From NCBI RefSeq assembly GCF_041415945.1, contig NZ_JBGCUS010000001.1:434001-498000 (forward strand): a stretch of 64,000 bases of DNA, given 5' to 3'. Under the pieces are notes generated by a model. It did not search any database. It had not been told where the DNA came from and was given only the letters and a program-made list of their open reading frames with translations. Below are positions 10,195 through 18,648 of the stretch, piece by piece. The stretch comes from Ancylobacter sp. IITR112. Its GTDB lineage: Bacteria; Pseudomonadota; Alphaproteobacteria; Rhizobiales; Xanthobacteraceae. Both the position numbers and the translations under genes were made by a program. Positions within the stretch are counted from its first letter, which is position 1. Each line of letters begins with the position of its first letter.

Positions 10195-11240
10195 CGGCCG
10201 GCCTCCAGCACCCCGCGATGGCTGGCACGGAAACCGTCGAGAAAGGCGACGAGATTGTCGCCCAGCGCGTCGCAGACATAGCCGCCTTCCTGCACCACCA
10301 CAGTGGGCAGACCCAATTCGCCGATCTTCGCCCCGATGCGGCGAAAGCCGGGGGTCGAGACGCTGAGACCGGCGAAGGGGTCGCCCTCATAGGCGTCGAG
10401 CCCGAGCGCGATGACCAGCGCCCCCGGACAGAAGGCGGCGATGCGCGACAGAGCGTGATCCAGCGCGGTGAGGAAGCCCTCGTCGCCGGTCTTGCGCGGC
10501 AGCGGAAGGTTGAGATTGTAGCCGAGGCCCGCGCCATCGCCGCGCTCACCCGCATGGCCCCAGAAGAAGGGGTAGAACCGCGCCGGGTCGGCGTGGAGGG
10601 ACACGGTGAGCACGTCCGCCCGGTCGTAGAACACGCCCTGCGTGCCATTGCCGTGGTGCACGTCGATGTCGAGAATGGCGACACGGGCGGTGCTTGCGCG
10701 CAGCGCCTGCGCGGCGATGGCGGAATTGTTGAGGTAGCAGAAGCCGCCGGCCATATCCGCGAAGGCATGATGGCCGGGCGGGCGACACAGGGCATAGGCG
10801 GCCGGCGCACCCTCCTGCACTAACTGCGCCGCATAAGCGGCGGCATGGGCGCTGCGCAACGCGGCGTCATAGGTCTCCGCCCCGATCGGGCAGGAGGTGT
10901 CGGCCATGTGGTAGCCGGCCTGACCGACGGCGGAGAGTGGGTAGGAGCCGCCCCGCCCATTGGGATGGATGTTCGGGATCACCTCGTCCGACGCCCCTTC
11001 GATGCGCTGCCAGCGCGCGAAGATGCCTTGGAGGAAGGCGAGATATTCCGGCGTGTGGATGGCGGCGGCCGGGGCATAGCCGAGGTCCGGCGGCACTTCC
11101 GGCGTGAGGCCGGCGGCGCGGGCCGCTGCGAGCAGGATATCGGCGCGCGCCGGCACTTCCGGATTCGGGGCGCGCGCCCCGCTGGTCAGAAAGAAGCCGG
11201 GATAGTGCTTCTTCTGCGCGGCATCGAAGATCACCTTCAT
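10191..11240 (-). CDS. Histone-deacetylase-fold amidohydrolase, acetylpolyamine deacetylase type
   Basis: A 349-residue enzyme of the arginase/deacetylase fold. Visible features are PPGHHAFADMAGGFCYLNNSAIAA with the catalytic tandem His, ILDIDVHHGNGTQ with two zinc ligands (Asp and His), GLDAYEGDP with the third Asp ligand, and VVQEGGY with the Gly-Gly-Tyr that polarises the substrate carbonyl. The early Y.(P).F...G..PNPE.P.R sequence resembles bacterial acetylpolyamine amidohydrolases (AphA). It would remove an acetyl group from an N-acetylated amine in the cytoplasm. It is the third gene of the operon and overlaps both neighbours by an ATGA junction. Substrate by family only. Confidence 0.87.
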   Translation of the reverse strand: MKVIFDAAQKKHYPGFFLTSGARAPNPEVPARADILLAAARAAGLTPEVPPDLGYAPAAAIHTPEYLAFLQGIFARWQRIEGASDEVIPNIHPNGRGGSYPLSAVGQAGYHMADTSCPIGAETYDAALRSAHAAAYAAQLVQEGAPAAYALCRPPGHHAFADMAGGFCYLNNSAIAAQALRASTARVAILDIDVHHGNGTQGVFYDRADVLTVSLHADPARFYPFFWGHAGERGDGAGLGYNLNLPLPRKTGDEGFLTALDHALSRIAAFCPGALVIALGLDAYEGDPFAGLSVSTPGFRRIGAKIGELGLPTVVVQEGGYVCDALGDNLVAFLDGFRASHRGVLEAGR

Positions 11241-12178
11241 GGAGAGGCGCTCCCGCGTGCGATGGAAGGGGCGCCCTTGAGCCCAAGCCGGGCGCGCACC
11301 TCGTCCGGGGTGGCGAGGCGATGGCCGAGTTCCTCGATGATCCGCCGCATCTTGCGCACCTGCGCGGCGTTCGAGGTCGCAAGTTCGCCGCGGGCGATGG
11401 CGAGGTTGTCCTCAAGCCCGACCCGGACATTGCCGCCGAGAATGACGCCCATGGTGCCGAGCGGCATTTGCTGGCGGCCGGCGGCAAGCACGGAGAAATG
11501 ATAGTCGCTGCCGAGCAGCCGGTCGGCGCTGGCCTTCATGTGCATCAGCTGTTCGGGCGCCGCGTCGATGCCGCCCAGCACGCCCAGCACGAATTGCAGG
11601 AACACCGGCGGCTTCAGCAGCCCCTGCTTGAGGTAGAAGGCGACGGTCTGGAGATGGCCGACATCGTAGCATTCCAGCTCGAAGCGCGCGCCGCGCCTCG
11701 CGCCGAGATCGGTGAGAATGGTCTCGATATCCTCGAAGCTGTTGCGGAAGATGACCGAGCGGGTAGCTTCCAGAAAGCCGCGCTCCCACTCGTGCTGCCA
11801 GTCATAGCGATCGGCGAGAGGGAACAGGCCGAAATTCATCGAGCCCATGTTGAGCGAGCACATTTCTGGCTCAAGGAGGCGTGCCGCTGCCAGCCGGTCG
11901 TCCAGCGTCATTCGCGAGGAGCCGCCGGTGGAGAGGTTCAGCACGGCGTCGCAGCGGGCGCGGATGCGCGCCACGATCTCCTGGAACAGCGCGGGGTCGG
12001 CCGAGGGCGCGCCGCTGGCGGGATCACGGGCGTGCAGATGCAGGATCGCCGCTCCCGCTTCCGCCGCCTCGATCGCCTGCTCGGCGATCTGCTCGGGCGT
12101 GAGGGGGAGATAGGGGCTCATCGACGGCGTGTGGATGGAGCCGGTGACGGCGCAGGTGAGAATGACGGGTGAGCTCAT
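11237..12178 (-). CDS. BKACE-family beta-keto acid cleavage enzyme (DUF849)
   Basis: A 313-residue TIM-barrel protein of the 3-keto-5-aminohexanoate cleavage family. It shows VILTCAVTGSIHTPSMSPYLPLTP, GAAILHLHARDP with the zinc-binding HxH, CDAVLNLSTGG, MCSLNMGSMNFG, FELECYDVGH, and a C-terminal GVILGGNVRVGLEDN. BKACE enzymes condense a beta-keto acid with acetyl-CoA and split it into acetoacetate and a shorter CoA ester. The substrate depends on pocket residues and is unknown here. The ATG at 12178 shares its A with the TGA stop of the aminotransferase gene; the preceding GTG at 12181 is a possible but less likely start. Confidence 0.9.
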   Translation of the reverse strand: MSSPVILTCAVTGSIHTPSMSPYLPLTPEQIAEQAIEAAEAGAAILHLHARDPASGAPSADPALFQEIVARIRARCDAVLNLSTGGSSRMTLDDRLAAARLLEPEMCSLNMGSMNFGLFPLADRYDWQHEWERGFLEATRSVIFRNSFEDIETILTDLGARRGARFELECYDVGHLQTVAFYLKQGLLKPPVFLQFVLGVLGGIDAAPEQLMHMKASADRLLGSDYHFSVLAAGRQQMPLGTMGVILGGNVRVGLEDNLAIARGELATSNAAQVRKMRRIIEELGHRLATPDEVRARLGLKGAPSIARGSASP

Positions 12179-13533
12179 CACGCGCCTCCCACCGGCAGAC
12201 TGGCCTCGGCCGCGAAGGCTTCCAGCGCGCCGCTCAGCTTCTCCAGGATCTCGTCGATCTGCTCATCGGTGACGATCAGCGGCGGGCACACCATGAAATG
12301 GTCGCCGATGCGCCCGCCGCGGGTGCGGCGGGAATAGATGATCAGCCCGGCCTCGTAAGCGATATCGACGAGGCGCAGATGCGCGTTCAGTTCCACCGGC
12401 AGCGGCGCCATGGTCGCGCGGTCGGCCACCAGTTCGAAGGCCAGCAGCAGCCCCTTGCCGCGCACGTCGCCGATGAAGGGGAAGCGCGTCATCAGCCCTT
12501 CCAGCCGCGCCTTCAGGGCGTCGCCCTGTCGCGCGGCGGCGGCGATGAGGTCGAGCCGGTCGATTTCGTCGACCACGGCGAGGCCGGCGGCGCAGGCGAG
12601 CGGATTGCCGGCATAGGTGTGGCCGTGGACGAAGCCGCCATGGTCGATCACCGTCTCGGCGATGATGTTGTCCGCCACCATGGCCCCGAGCGGCGCGTAG
12701 CCGGCGCCGAAGCCTTTCGAGAGCGCCACGATGTCCGGCCGCAGGCCCCAGTGCTCGCTGGCGAGATAGCGCCCGGTGCGTCCCGCCCCGCTCATCACCT
12801 CGTCGCAGATCAGCAGCAGGCCGAACTCGTCGCAAATGGCGCGAATGGCGGCGTAGTAGCCATCGGGCGCCACCAGTGCGCCGGTGGAGGCGCCCCCGAC
12901 CGGCTCCATGATGAAGGCGAGGCAGGTCTCCGGTCCCTGCCGCAGGATTTCGTCCCGCAGCATGTGGGCGTAACGCAGGCCGCGTTCTTCCCATGTCAGA
13001 CCATCGCGGTCGAGATAGCAGGTCGGGGCGGGGATTTTCGGCATCTCGCGCAGCATGGGCGCGAAGGGCGCGCTCATCAGCGACATGCCGGTGACCGCCA
13101 GCGCCCCCAGCGTCGAGCCGTGATAGGAGGGAAAGCGCGAAATCACCTTCCAGCGCTCGGCCTGGCCGCGCGCCACCGCATATTGCCGGGCGAGCTTCAG
13201 CGCGCTCTCCACCGCCTCTGAACCGCCGGAGACGAAGAACACCCGGTCCAGCCCTTCCGGCATGCGCTGGGCGATGCGGGTGGCGAGCCGCTCGGCGGGC
13301 TCATTCTCGAAATGCAGCCGATAGCCGAAGGTGGATAGCTCCATCTGCCGGCGCATGGCCGCGAGCACGGCGGGGTTGGAATGGCCGATATTGGACACCA
13401 TCGCGCCGCTTGAGCCGTCGAGATAGCGCGTGCCCGCGCTGTCCCAGAGGTAGACGCCTTCGCCGCGCGCCAGCATCGGCCGGCGCAGGCGGCTTTGGTA
13501 GAAGAGGTGGGAGGCGGGGCGGTCAGCGGTCAT
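12178..13533 (-). CDS. Class III (PLP) aminotransferase, omega-amino acid type
   Basis: A 451-residue fold-type I PLP enzyme. Typical class III motifs are VFFVSGGSEAVESALKLARQY (phosphate binding), SYHGSTLGALAVTG, LICDEVMSGAGRTG (Asp that contacts the pyridine nitrogen) and LSKGFGAGYAPLGA with the PLP lysine at about residue 273. The N-terminal YLDGSSGAMVSNIGHSNPAV is typical of beta-alanine/omega-amine:pyruvate transaminases. It should convert a terminal amine to an aldehyde, or an amino acid to a keto acid. It is the first gene of the four-gene operon (aminotransferase, BKACE, deacetylase, acetyltransferase), so it probably supplies the keto acid or its precursor to the BKACE enzyme (inference). 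Confidence 0.9.
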   Translation of the reverse strand: MTADRPASHLFYQSRLRRPMLARGEGVYLWDSAGTRYLDGSSGAMVSNIGHSNPAVLAAMRRQMELSTFGYRLHFENEPAERLATRIAQRMPEGLDRVFFVSGGSEAVESALKLARQYAVARGQAERWKVISRFPSYHGSTLGALAVTGMSLMSAPFAPMLREMPKIPAPTCYLDRDGLTWEERGLRYAHMLRDEILRQGPETCLAFIMEPVGGASTGALVAPDGYYAAIRAICDEFGLLLICDEVMSGAGRTGRYLASEHWGLRPDIVALSKGFGAGYAPLGAMVADNIIAETVIDHGGFVHGHTYAGNPLACAAGLAVVDEIDRLDLIAAAARQGDALKARLEGLMTRFPFIGDVRGKGLLLAFELVADRATMAPLPVELNAHLRLVDIAYEAGLIIYSRRTRGGRIGDHFMVCPPLIVTDEQIDEILEKLSGALEAFAAEASLPVGGA

Positions 13534-13701
13534 CAGGGGCTCTCAGGCGACGGAGGAATGCACGCCACCACGCGCGACCGGGCGGAGGCGGCGTGGGGAC
13601 AGTCAGCCTCGCCTCGCGGTTCCGTTCGAATCGGGCGCTGAAGGTGAATGCGGCACAGACTATCATCGGGCTGGCCTGGGCATCACGTACCGTAGGAACG
13701 C

Positions 13702-14214
13702 CTAGCCGAGGCACGCATCCTCGCGGGCGGTGTAGCCCGCCGGCCGCGGCGCGCTGTTCGCCGGCTGCCCCCGCCCGAGGGCGCCGTCCGACCGGGCGCG
13801 GAGATAGACGAAAATGGCGTCGATGAAGCACATCACATTCGGATTGGTGCCGAAGGCCGGCATCACCAGTTCCTGGCTCGTGCTGACATTCTGCTTGCCA
13901 TTGGTGACGGTGTCGATGAACTGGCTGTAGTTCAGGGACTGCAGCGCGTCGGTCAGCGAGGGGGCGAAGCTGGAGCCCAAGCCGTCCGGGCCATGGCACT
14001 GCAGGCAGTTGGCGGTGTAACGGAGGTAGCCGATCGACGTGTACCAGTCGACCGTTCCGTCCTTGCTGATCCTGTAGGTGGGGTTGCCCTGCGCGTCGCT
14101 GTACAGGCCATCCGTGGAACTGGTGGCCGACGGGTCACCCGAGGGGTCGGCCAAGGCCGCGCTTATCAGAAGAACAAGGCCGGCGGCGACGGCCGCGCCC
14201 ATGCGAGCAGGCAT
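13702..14214 (-). CDS. Secreted c-type cytochrome, methanol-metabolism-related type
   Basis: A 170-residue protein with an N-terminal signal peptide (MPARMGAAVAAGLVLLISAA, cleavage near ALA-DP). A single haem site CLQCH lies at residues 70-74, and VMPAFG around 118 offers the axial Met. Two further Cys occur (MCFIDAIFVYLRAR and the extreme C-terminus), giving four in all. The WYTSIGYLRYTANCLQCHGPDG sequence matches the family named c-type cytochrome, methanol metabolism-related, relatives of cytochromes that take electrons from periplasmic quinoprotein dehydrogenases. No methanol or alcohol dehydrogenase gene is beside it. ATG 14214 has GGGAGG upstream. Confidence 0.82.
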   Translation of the reverse strand: MPARMGAAVAAGLVLLISAALADPSGDPSATSSTDGLYSDAQGNPTYRISKDGTVDWYTSIGYLRYTANCLQCHGPDGLGSSFAPSLTDALQSLNYSQFIDTVTNGKQNVSTSQELVMPAFGTNPNVMCFIDAIFVYLRARSDGALGRGQPANSAPRPAGYTAREDACLG

Positions 14215-14492
14215 GCGATCCTCCCGCTCCGCCGTCTTGTTGTGTCGTGGCGCGGTCGGAGCACATCATGCTCCATCGGCCGGCCGGCCGGGTCAAGCCG
14301 GGAGATTCCGCGCGCAACTATCCCTGCGGTGGGACCGGAAGATCTACGCATATCTCTGGGAGACAGCGTGCCACGAGCGCAAGCCCTCAAGCGCAACAGA
14401 GGCGCCCGGCAAATCATATGCGCATGCCGGAGCGACCTGCGATCACCTCCAGCCGAGGGACGAAGCGGCCCCTCGGCCCCACGTCTCGCCGA

Positions 14493-14924
14493 TCAGGGGC
14501 TGACGGGAGTGATGATGGTGGTGCCGCTGGAGCTATCCGCAGCGGAAATCGCCGCGGCGAGACCGCCGCCAACCGCCAGGGTCGCCGCAATACCGAGAGC
14601 GGGATTTGCGCTCCCCGAATTGGTGAGGTCAAGGCCGCAACCCGGAGCGCGGAGCGTCTCCGTGGTCGAGCTGGGGACGGTCACCGTCCGGTTGTTGCCG
14701 AAATCGACCACCGCATTGCCCTGGCCGCGCACCGAAACCTTGTCGCCCGTCTTCAGCGCGGTGCCGACAACGCCCGGCACAAAGCCGTTGCCCTTGTCGA
14801 CCATTACCGAGCCGGCGGCAGACGCCAGCCGACCGGAGGTCTGGCAACCGTCCTGAGCGGCGGCATTTCCGGCAACCCCGAAGGACAAGGCAACCACAGC
14901 CGCCAGAGTAAGAACACTTCGCAT
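14493..14924 (-). CDS. Small exported protein, weakly FecR-domain-like
   Basis: A 143-residue protein with a clear signal peptide (MRSVLTLAAVVALSFGVAGN, then AAAQ). The mature part reads GRLASAAGSVMVDKGNGFVP, then ALKTGDKVSVRGQGNAVVDF, which resembles the short beta-rich FecR-type fold seen in periplasmic proteins, and ends in a Gly/Ala-rich hydrophobic stretch (GIAATLAVGGGLAAAI) and SSSGTTIITP. The open frame extends to 14960, but ATG 14924 with GAGGGG upstream is the better start. Two Cys (near the mature N-terminus and in APGCGLD) could form a disulphide. Function unknown; I see no sigma factor/anti-sigma partner. Confidence 0.6.
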   Translation of the reverse strand: MRSVLTLAAVVALSFGVAGNAAAQDGCQTSGRLASAAGSVMVDKGNGFVPGVVGTALKTGDKVSVRGQGNAVVDFGNNRTVTVPSSTTETLRAPGCGLDLTNSGSANPALGIAATLAVGGGLAAAISAADSSSGTTIITPVSP

Positions 14925-15316
14925 CACAGCCCCTCGAGTTTCGAGGGCACAGAGTGCCATCGCTGAACCCTACCACCTCTTAGCATATTCCCGCCTGTAA
15001 TAAACCACCATGACGTTACGGCGGGCGCTCCGTGCCCCGTTCTCGTACCACTCAGGTTGCGACAGCGGAATTAAACAAGTTCTAATGTGACCGCCGTTGC
15101 AGGAAAAACGGTTTCGGCTGAGTGGCTTGGGAAGCTGAACACCACGTGTGGCGTCATGGCAACAGCCGACCAAATTTCTCCCAGATGACGTGCCGGAGGC
15201 CGGAGCAGCCGAGGCTATCGGCCGTGGCGGGTGCCGGGATTCGTGGGAATATCTGTCGTCGGCAAAGCCTGCGGGGGCAGGCGTGTACCCAGTCCCTACT
15301 TTCATCAGGAGAGGGT
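14925..15316. other. Divergent intergenic region
   Basis: About 390 bases between two divergent small genes. It contains a perfect 7-base stem with a 3-base loop at 14931-14947 (CCCTCGA / TCGAGGG), whose minus-strand copy holds the ribosome binding site of the exported protein gene. The middle part (about 14980-15120) is less GC-rich and may hold promoters. No further gene is supported. Confidence 0.5.
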
Positions 15317-15601
15317 ATGAAAGACTGGATTTCGCCCGGCACTCTGGCCTATAGCGGGGCCCCCGAGGGTGAGCGATGGGCGCGCGCGATGGATGGCGAG
15401 GAACTGCGCACGATTCTGTGCCGGCTCGAATCAGGCATGATTCTGACGGTGCCGGATAGCTGGATCGACAAGACCATTCCTGGGACGCATGTGACCCGCG
15501 CCCGCCTCGTCGCCGAGATTGCTCGGCAATATTTTTGTACCCACTATCAGGACTTTGGTTCGCAGCGCTTCGAGAAGCAGGAAGTCGCTGCGACGGGCTG
15601 A
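15317..15601 (+). CDS. Hypothetical protein, 94 residues
   Basis: Begins MKDWISPGTLAYSGAPEGER and continues with WARAMDGEELRTILCRLESG, MILTVPDSWIDKTIPGTHVT and RARLVAEIARQYFCTHYQDF. There is no signal peptide or membrane segment; two Cys are present. ATG 15317 is chosen because GGAGAGGGT lies immediately upstream; an open frame back to 15122 lacks any comparable signal. It ends 19 bases before the convergent hydrolase gene. I do not recognise the family. The good ribosome binding site and unbroken frame support it as a real gene. Confidence 0.5.
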   Translation: MKDWISPGTLAYSGAPEGERWARAMDGEELRTILCRLESGMILTVPDSWIDKTIPGTHVTRARLVAEIARQYFCTHYQDFGSQRFEKQEVAATG

Positions 15602-15620
15602 TCCGGAACGGGCATCTCCC

Positions 15621-16376
15621 TCACGGCGCTGGTTGCGCTTCCGAGATCATCCCGGGGCGAGCCGGGTGCTGCTGCAGAAGGGTGCGCTCCAGCACGGCAT
15701 TGAAGGCCGCAGGGGTCTCGATCATCGGGCAGTGCCCGGCGTCGGCGATGGCGTGCAGATGGAGGTACGGGTTGATCGCCGCCAATTCCCGCCAGGGGTC
15801 GATAGGCGTCACCCGGTCGTGCAGACCCCATATCAGGTGGGTATCGACCGCGAGGTCGCCGATGAAGTCCCGCACGTCGATTTTCTGCAGTGACCGCAGG
15901 ATCGAGATGCCCGTCATGAAGCACTGCCGATTGGCGATCGCGCGAAACGTGGTCTCGACCATGTGCGGATCGACGCGGCAGGGGTTGTGGAAGAGCTCGC
16001 GGGATATTTTGTGGGCATAGTTTAGCGACAGGATCCGGCTGACGCCGAGTCCGAGCGCTACGTTCTCTCCCGCCCCGGGGCACCCGCCGACAAAGGCCTG
16101 ACGTATGTTGAACGTCGGATCGCTGGCCAGAGCGAGCCCGATATACCCACCCATGGAGTTGCCGAATACCACCATATCCTGCGAGCGGTATTGAAGTAGG
16201 GCATTTTTTACAAAAGTTACGAGTTTGGGTAATGTGTTGTTATTATCGCCCAACTTGAGGAATGGCTCATCGAATAGGATGGGCTCGTATCCGTTATTTC
16301 GCATTATTTCGATCTGAGCGGACCAGACCCACGACCCCGCAAAAAAGGTCGGCAGAAAAACTGCAACAGATGGCAT
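15621..16376 (-). CDS. Alpha/beta hydrolase
   Basis: A 251-residue hydrolase starting MPSVAVFLPTFFAGSWVWSA. The nucleophile elbow is VVFGNSMGGYIGLALA (Gly-x-Ser-x-Gly), the acidic residue is probably in THLIWGLHDRVTPIDP and the His in IADAGHCPMIETP, the standard order of an alpha/beta hydrolase triad. No leader peptide. The frame remains open upstream to 16622, but that extension is poorly compatible with the fold; ATG 16376 has a G-rich stretch before it. The stretch 16180-16330 is visibly richer in A and T than its surroundings, which may indicate recent acquisition. Substrate unknown. Confidence 0.78.
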   Translation of the reverse strand: MPSVAVFLPTFFAGSWVWSAQIEIMRNNGYEPILFDEPFLKLGDNNNTLPKLVTFVKNALLQYRSQDMVVFGNSMGGYIGLALASDPTFNIRQAFVGGCPGAGENVALGLGVSRILSLNYAHKISRELFHNPCRVDPHMVETTFRAIANRQCFMTGISILRSLQKIDVRDFIGDLAVDTHLIWGLHDRVTPIDPWRELAAINPYLHLHAIADAGHCPMIETPAAFNAVLERTLLQQHPARPGMISEAQPAP

Positions 16377-16693
16377 TCCTCGCCCCCCGGCGGTGCATGA
16401 GATTTCGCTACAAGCATTTCCCGGGCCACGTGCCGGGAGCGGGCTCTTCTTACACTGGAACGATGGGCGCCGATCACTGACTATTTTTGACTGAAACGCG
16501 ATTGCGGAAGGATAAAGGGGCCGGTGCCGCTGGAAATCCGGTAGGGAAAATGATCGTATGATGAAGCTCCCTATCTCGGCGTGTTCGCACAAGATGTCGC
16601 GGCCCGGATACTTTCCGGTCACCGCCGGCTGGGCAGGGGAGCGCCGGACTGACCGCGAGAGGGGGTCTCGCGGGCCGCGCCACTGGAGGTAGG
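16377..16693. other. Intergenic region upstream of the exporter operon
   Basis: About 320 bases between the divergent hydrolase and HlyD-like genes. Apart from the candidate promoter at 16487-16516 I see nothing definite: no RNA gene and no additional open frame with a ribosome binding site. Confidence 0.5.
16487..16516 (+). promoter_or_regulatory. Candidate sigma-70-type promoter for the exporter operon
   Basis: TTGACT (16487-16492) and GATAAA (16511-16516) are separated by 18 bases and lie about 180 bases before the HlyD-like ATG. Both hexamers are fair matches. A single unsupported promoter of this quality can occur by chance. Confidence 0.3.
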
Positions 16694-17671
16694 ATGACGC
16701 CGCGCTTTCGCTTGCCGACCAATATTGTCGTCCTCATTTTAACTCTGGTTCTGTTTTCGCTCGCCGCTGTCTTCGTCGTCACCGCGCCGGGTGGGTACCA
16801 AGGCTATGCGGAAGCCGACTCCATCTTCGTCGGGCCGGATGAGGCGGGACGGATCATCGAGCTGCGGGTGGACGAAGGCGACCTGGTGACGAAGGGCATG
16901 CCTCTCTTCACCATCGACGACGATCTCCAGCGCGCGAATGTGAAGTCCGCTGAAGCGAGCCTCGGGCAGGCGCTTTCGGAGCTTGCGAACGTCAAGGCCT
17001 CGACCCAGCGCCCGGAGCAGGTGGCGGTTCTGGAGGCCGGCGAACGCCGTGCGGCGGCTGCGCTCGAACTCTCCCGCCTGGAATTGGAACGCCAGCGGGA
17101 TTTGCAGTCCAAGCAGGTGTCGTCCAAGGCAGCGCTCGATTCCGCGCAGCAGACCTTCAACCAGAACGAGGCGTCGCTGGACGAGGTGCGCCGTCAGATC
17201 GAGGCGGCGAAGCTCGCGGGTCGCGACGACGAGATCGCCGCCGCCGAGAAGGCGGTGGATGCCGCCCGGGCCGCCCTCGCATCGGCCGAGGTGCGGCTGG
17301 ATCGGCGGAGCATGTCCGCTCCGATTGGCGGCACTGTGGAGACCGTCTATTTTCGCGCCGGCGAATTGGTCCCGGCCGGCCGGCCGGTGCTGGCGATCCT
17401 GCCGCCGGAACTGATCAAGGTGCGCTTCTTCGTGCCCGAGCCTGCCCTCGCCAGTTTCCGCATCGGCATGCCGGTGACGGTGACATGCGACGGCTGCGGC
17501 GAGGCGATCGAGGCCACGGTCAGCTACATCGCCCGCAGCGCCGAATACACGCCCCCCGTCATCTACAGCCTGGATGAGCGTTCCAAGCTCGTGTTCATGC
17601 TGGAGGCCAAGCCGCGCGATCCTTCCAAGCTGCGACCCGGACAGCCGGTCACGGTCGAGATCGCGCCATGA
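16694..17671 (+). CDS. HlyD-family membrane fusion protein of an ABC exporter
   Basis: A 325-residue periplasmic adaptor. An N-terminal membrane anchor (IVVLILTLVLFSLAAVFVV) is followed by a biotinyl-lipoyl half-motif (VGPDEAGRIIELRVDEGDLVTKGMPLFTID), a long coiled-coil hairpin rich in Ala, Glu and Arg (about residues 75-200), the second lipoyl half (RSMSAPIGGTVETVYFRAGE) and beta-barrel sequence (FFVPEPALASFRIGMPVTV). It links an inner-membrane transporter to an outer-membrane channel. The layout resembles YbhG. ATG 16694 has GGAGGTAGG directly before it. The stop overlaps the next start by four bases, giving an adaptor-ATPase-permease operon. Confidence 0.9.
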   Translation: MTPRFRLPTNIVVLILTLVLFSLAAVFVVTAPGGYQGYAEADSIFVGPDEAGRIIELRVDEGDLVTKGMPLFTIDDDLQRANVKSAEASLGQALSELANVKASTQRPEQVAVLEAGERRAAAALELSRLELERQRDLQSKQVSSKAALDSAQQTFNQNEASLDEVRRQIEAAKLAGRDDEIAAAEKAVDAARAALASAEVRLDRRSMSAPIGGTVETVYFRAGELVPAGRPVLAILPPELIKVRFFVPEPALASFRIGMPVTVTCDGCGEAIEATVSYIARSAEYTPPVIYSLDERSKLVFMLEAKPRDPSKLRPGQPVTVEIAP

Positions 17672-18648
17672 GAGCCTTGACAGCTACAGCGGGCGAGGCG
17701 CCGTCCTCGGCGGCCGGGCCGGTCGCGGCCGACTATGCCATCGAGGTGGAGGGCCTCAGCAAGAGTTTCGGCGGCAATTGCGTGGTGAACCATCTCACCA
17801 TGCGGGTGAAACGCGGCCAGATCTATGGCTTTCTCGGCCCCAATGGCTCCGGCAAGACCACCACCATCCGCATGTTGTGCGGCCTGCTGACGCCGGACGA
17901 GGGACGCGGCACCTGCCTTGGGCTGGACATACGCACGCAAGGCCGCGCCATCCGCCGTCATGTCGGCTATATGACGCAGAAATTCAGCCTCTATGCCGAT
18001 CTCTCCGTGCAGGAAAACCTCGAATTCGTCGCCCGCATCTATGGCGTGCCCGATGCCGAGCATGCCGCGGCAGCGGCCATCGCCTCCCTCGGCCTTGCCG
18101 GTCGGGAACGGCATCTCGCCGGCAACCTCTCGGGTGGCTGGAAGCAGCGTCTCGCCCTCGGTGCCTGCATCCTGCCCAAACCCCGGCTGCTGTTGCTGGA
18201 CGAGCCCACCGCCGGTGTCGATCCGCAGGCGCGGCGCGAGTTCTGGGCGCAGATTCACGATCTGGCGGCGGAGGGTGTGACGGTGCTGGTCTCAACCCAT
18301 TACATGGACGAGGCCGAACGCTGCCACGAGATCGCCTATATCGCCTATGGCGAATTGCTGGCGCAGGGCACGGTGGAAGAGGTGGTCGCCGGCTCGGCGC
18401 TTCACATGTGGCGCGTTACCGGGCCGGACCCGGCGACGCTGGCACGCGAACTGATGGCGGTGCCGGGCTTCGAGCTGGTGGCGCCGTTCGGCACCAGCGT
18501 GCATGTGGGCGGGCGCGACCGGGAGGCACTGGAGCGCGGCATTGCCGGCTTCGCCGGGCGGGAGGAATTGGTCTGGCGTGTGGACAGTCCCAGCCTTGAG
18601 GACGTGTTCATCGACCTCATCAACCGGTCAAGGGACAACGTCCGGTGA
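17668..18648 (+). CDS. ABC exporter ATPase (YbhF-like)
   Basis: A 326-residue cytoplasmic ATPase with one nucleotide-binding domain: Walker A GPNGSGKTTTIRML, Q loop GYMTQKFSLYADLSVQENL, signature LSGGWKQRLALG, Walker B RLLLLDEPTAGVDP and switch His in VLVSTHYMDEAERC. The final ~85 residues (VTGPDPATLARELM, then VDSPSLEDVFIDLI) are the C-terminal extension common to ABC-2 type exporter ATPases. It drives transport through the permease encoded by the overlapping next gene. E. coli YbhF has two nucleotide-binding domains, and this has one, so it would act as a dimer. Cargo unknown, probably a drug or lipid-like compound. Confidence 0.9.
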   Translation: MRALTATAGEAPSSAAGPVAADYAIEVEGLSKSFGGNCVVNHLTMRVKRGQIYGFLGPNGSGKTTTIRMLCGLLTPDEGRGTCLGLDIRTQGRAIRRHVGYMTQKFSLYADLSVQENLEFVARIYGVPDAEHAAAAAIASLGLAGRERHLAGNLSGGWKQRLALGACILPKPRLLLLDEPTAGVDPQARREFWAQIHDLAAEGVTVLVSTHYMDEAERCHEIAYIAYGELLAQGTVEEVVAGSALHMWRVTGPDPATLARELMAVPGFELVAPFGTSVHVGGRDREALERGIAGFAGREELVWRVDSPSLEDVFIDLINRSRDNVR

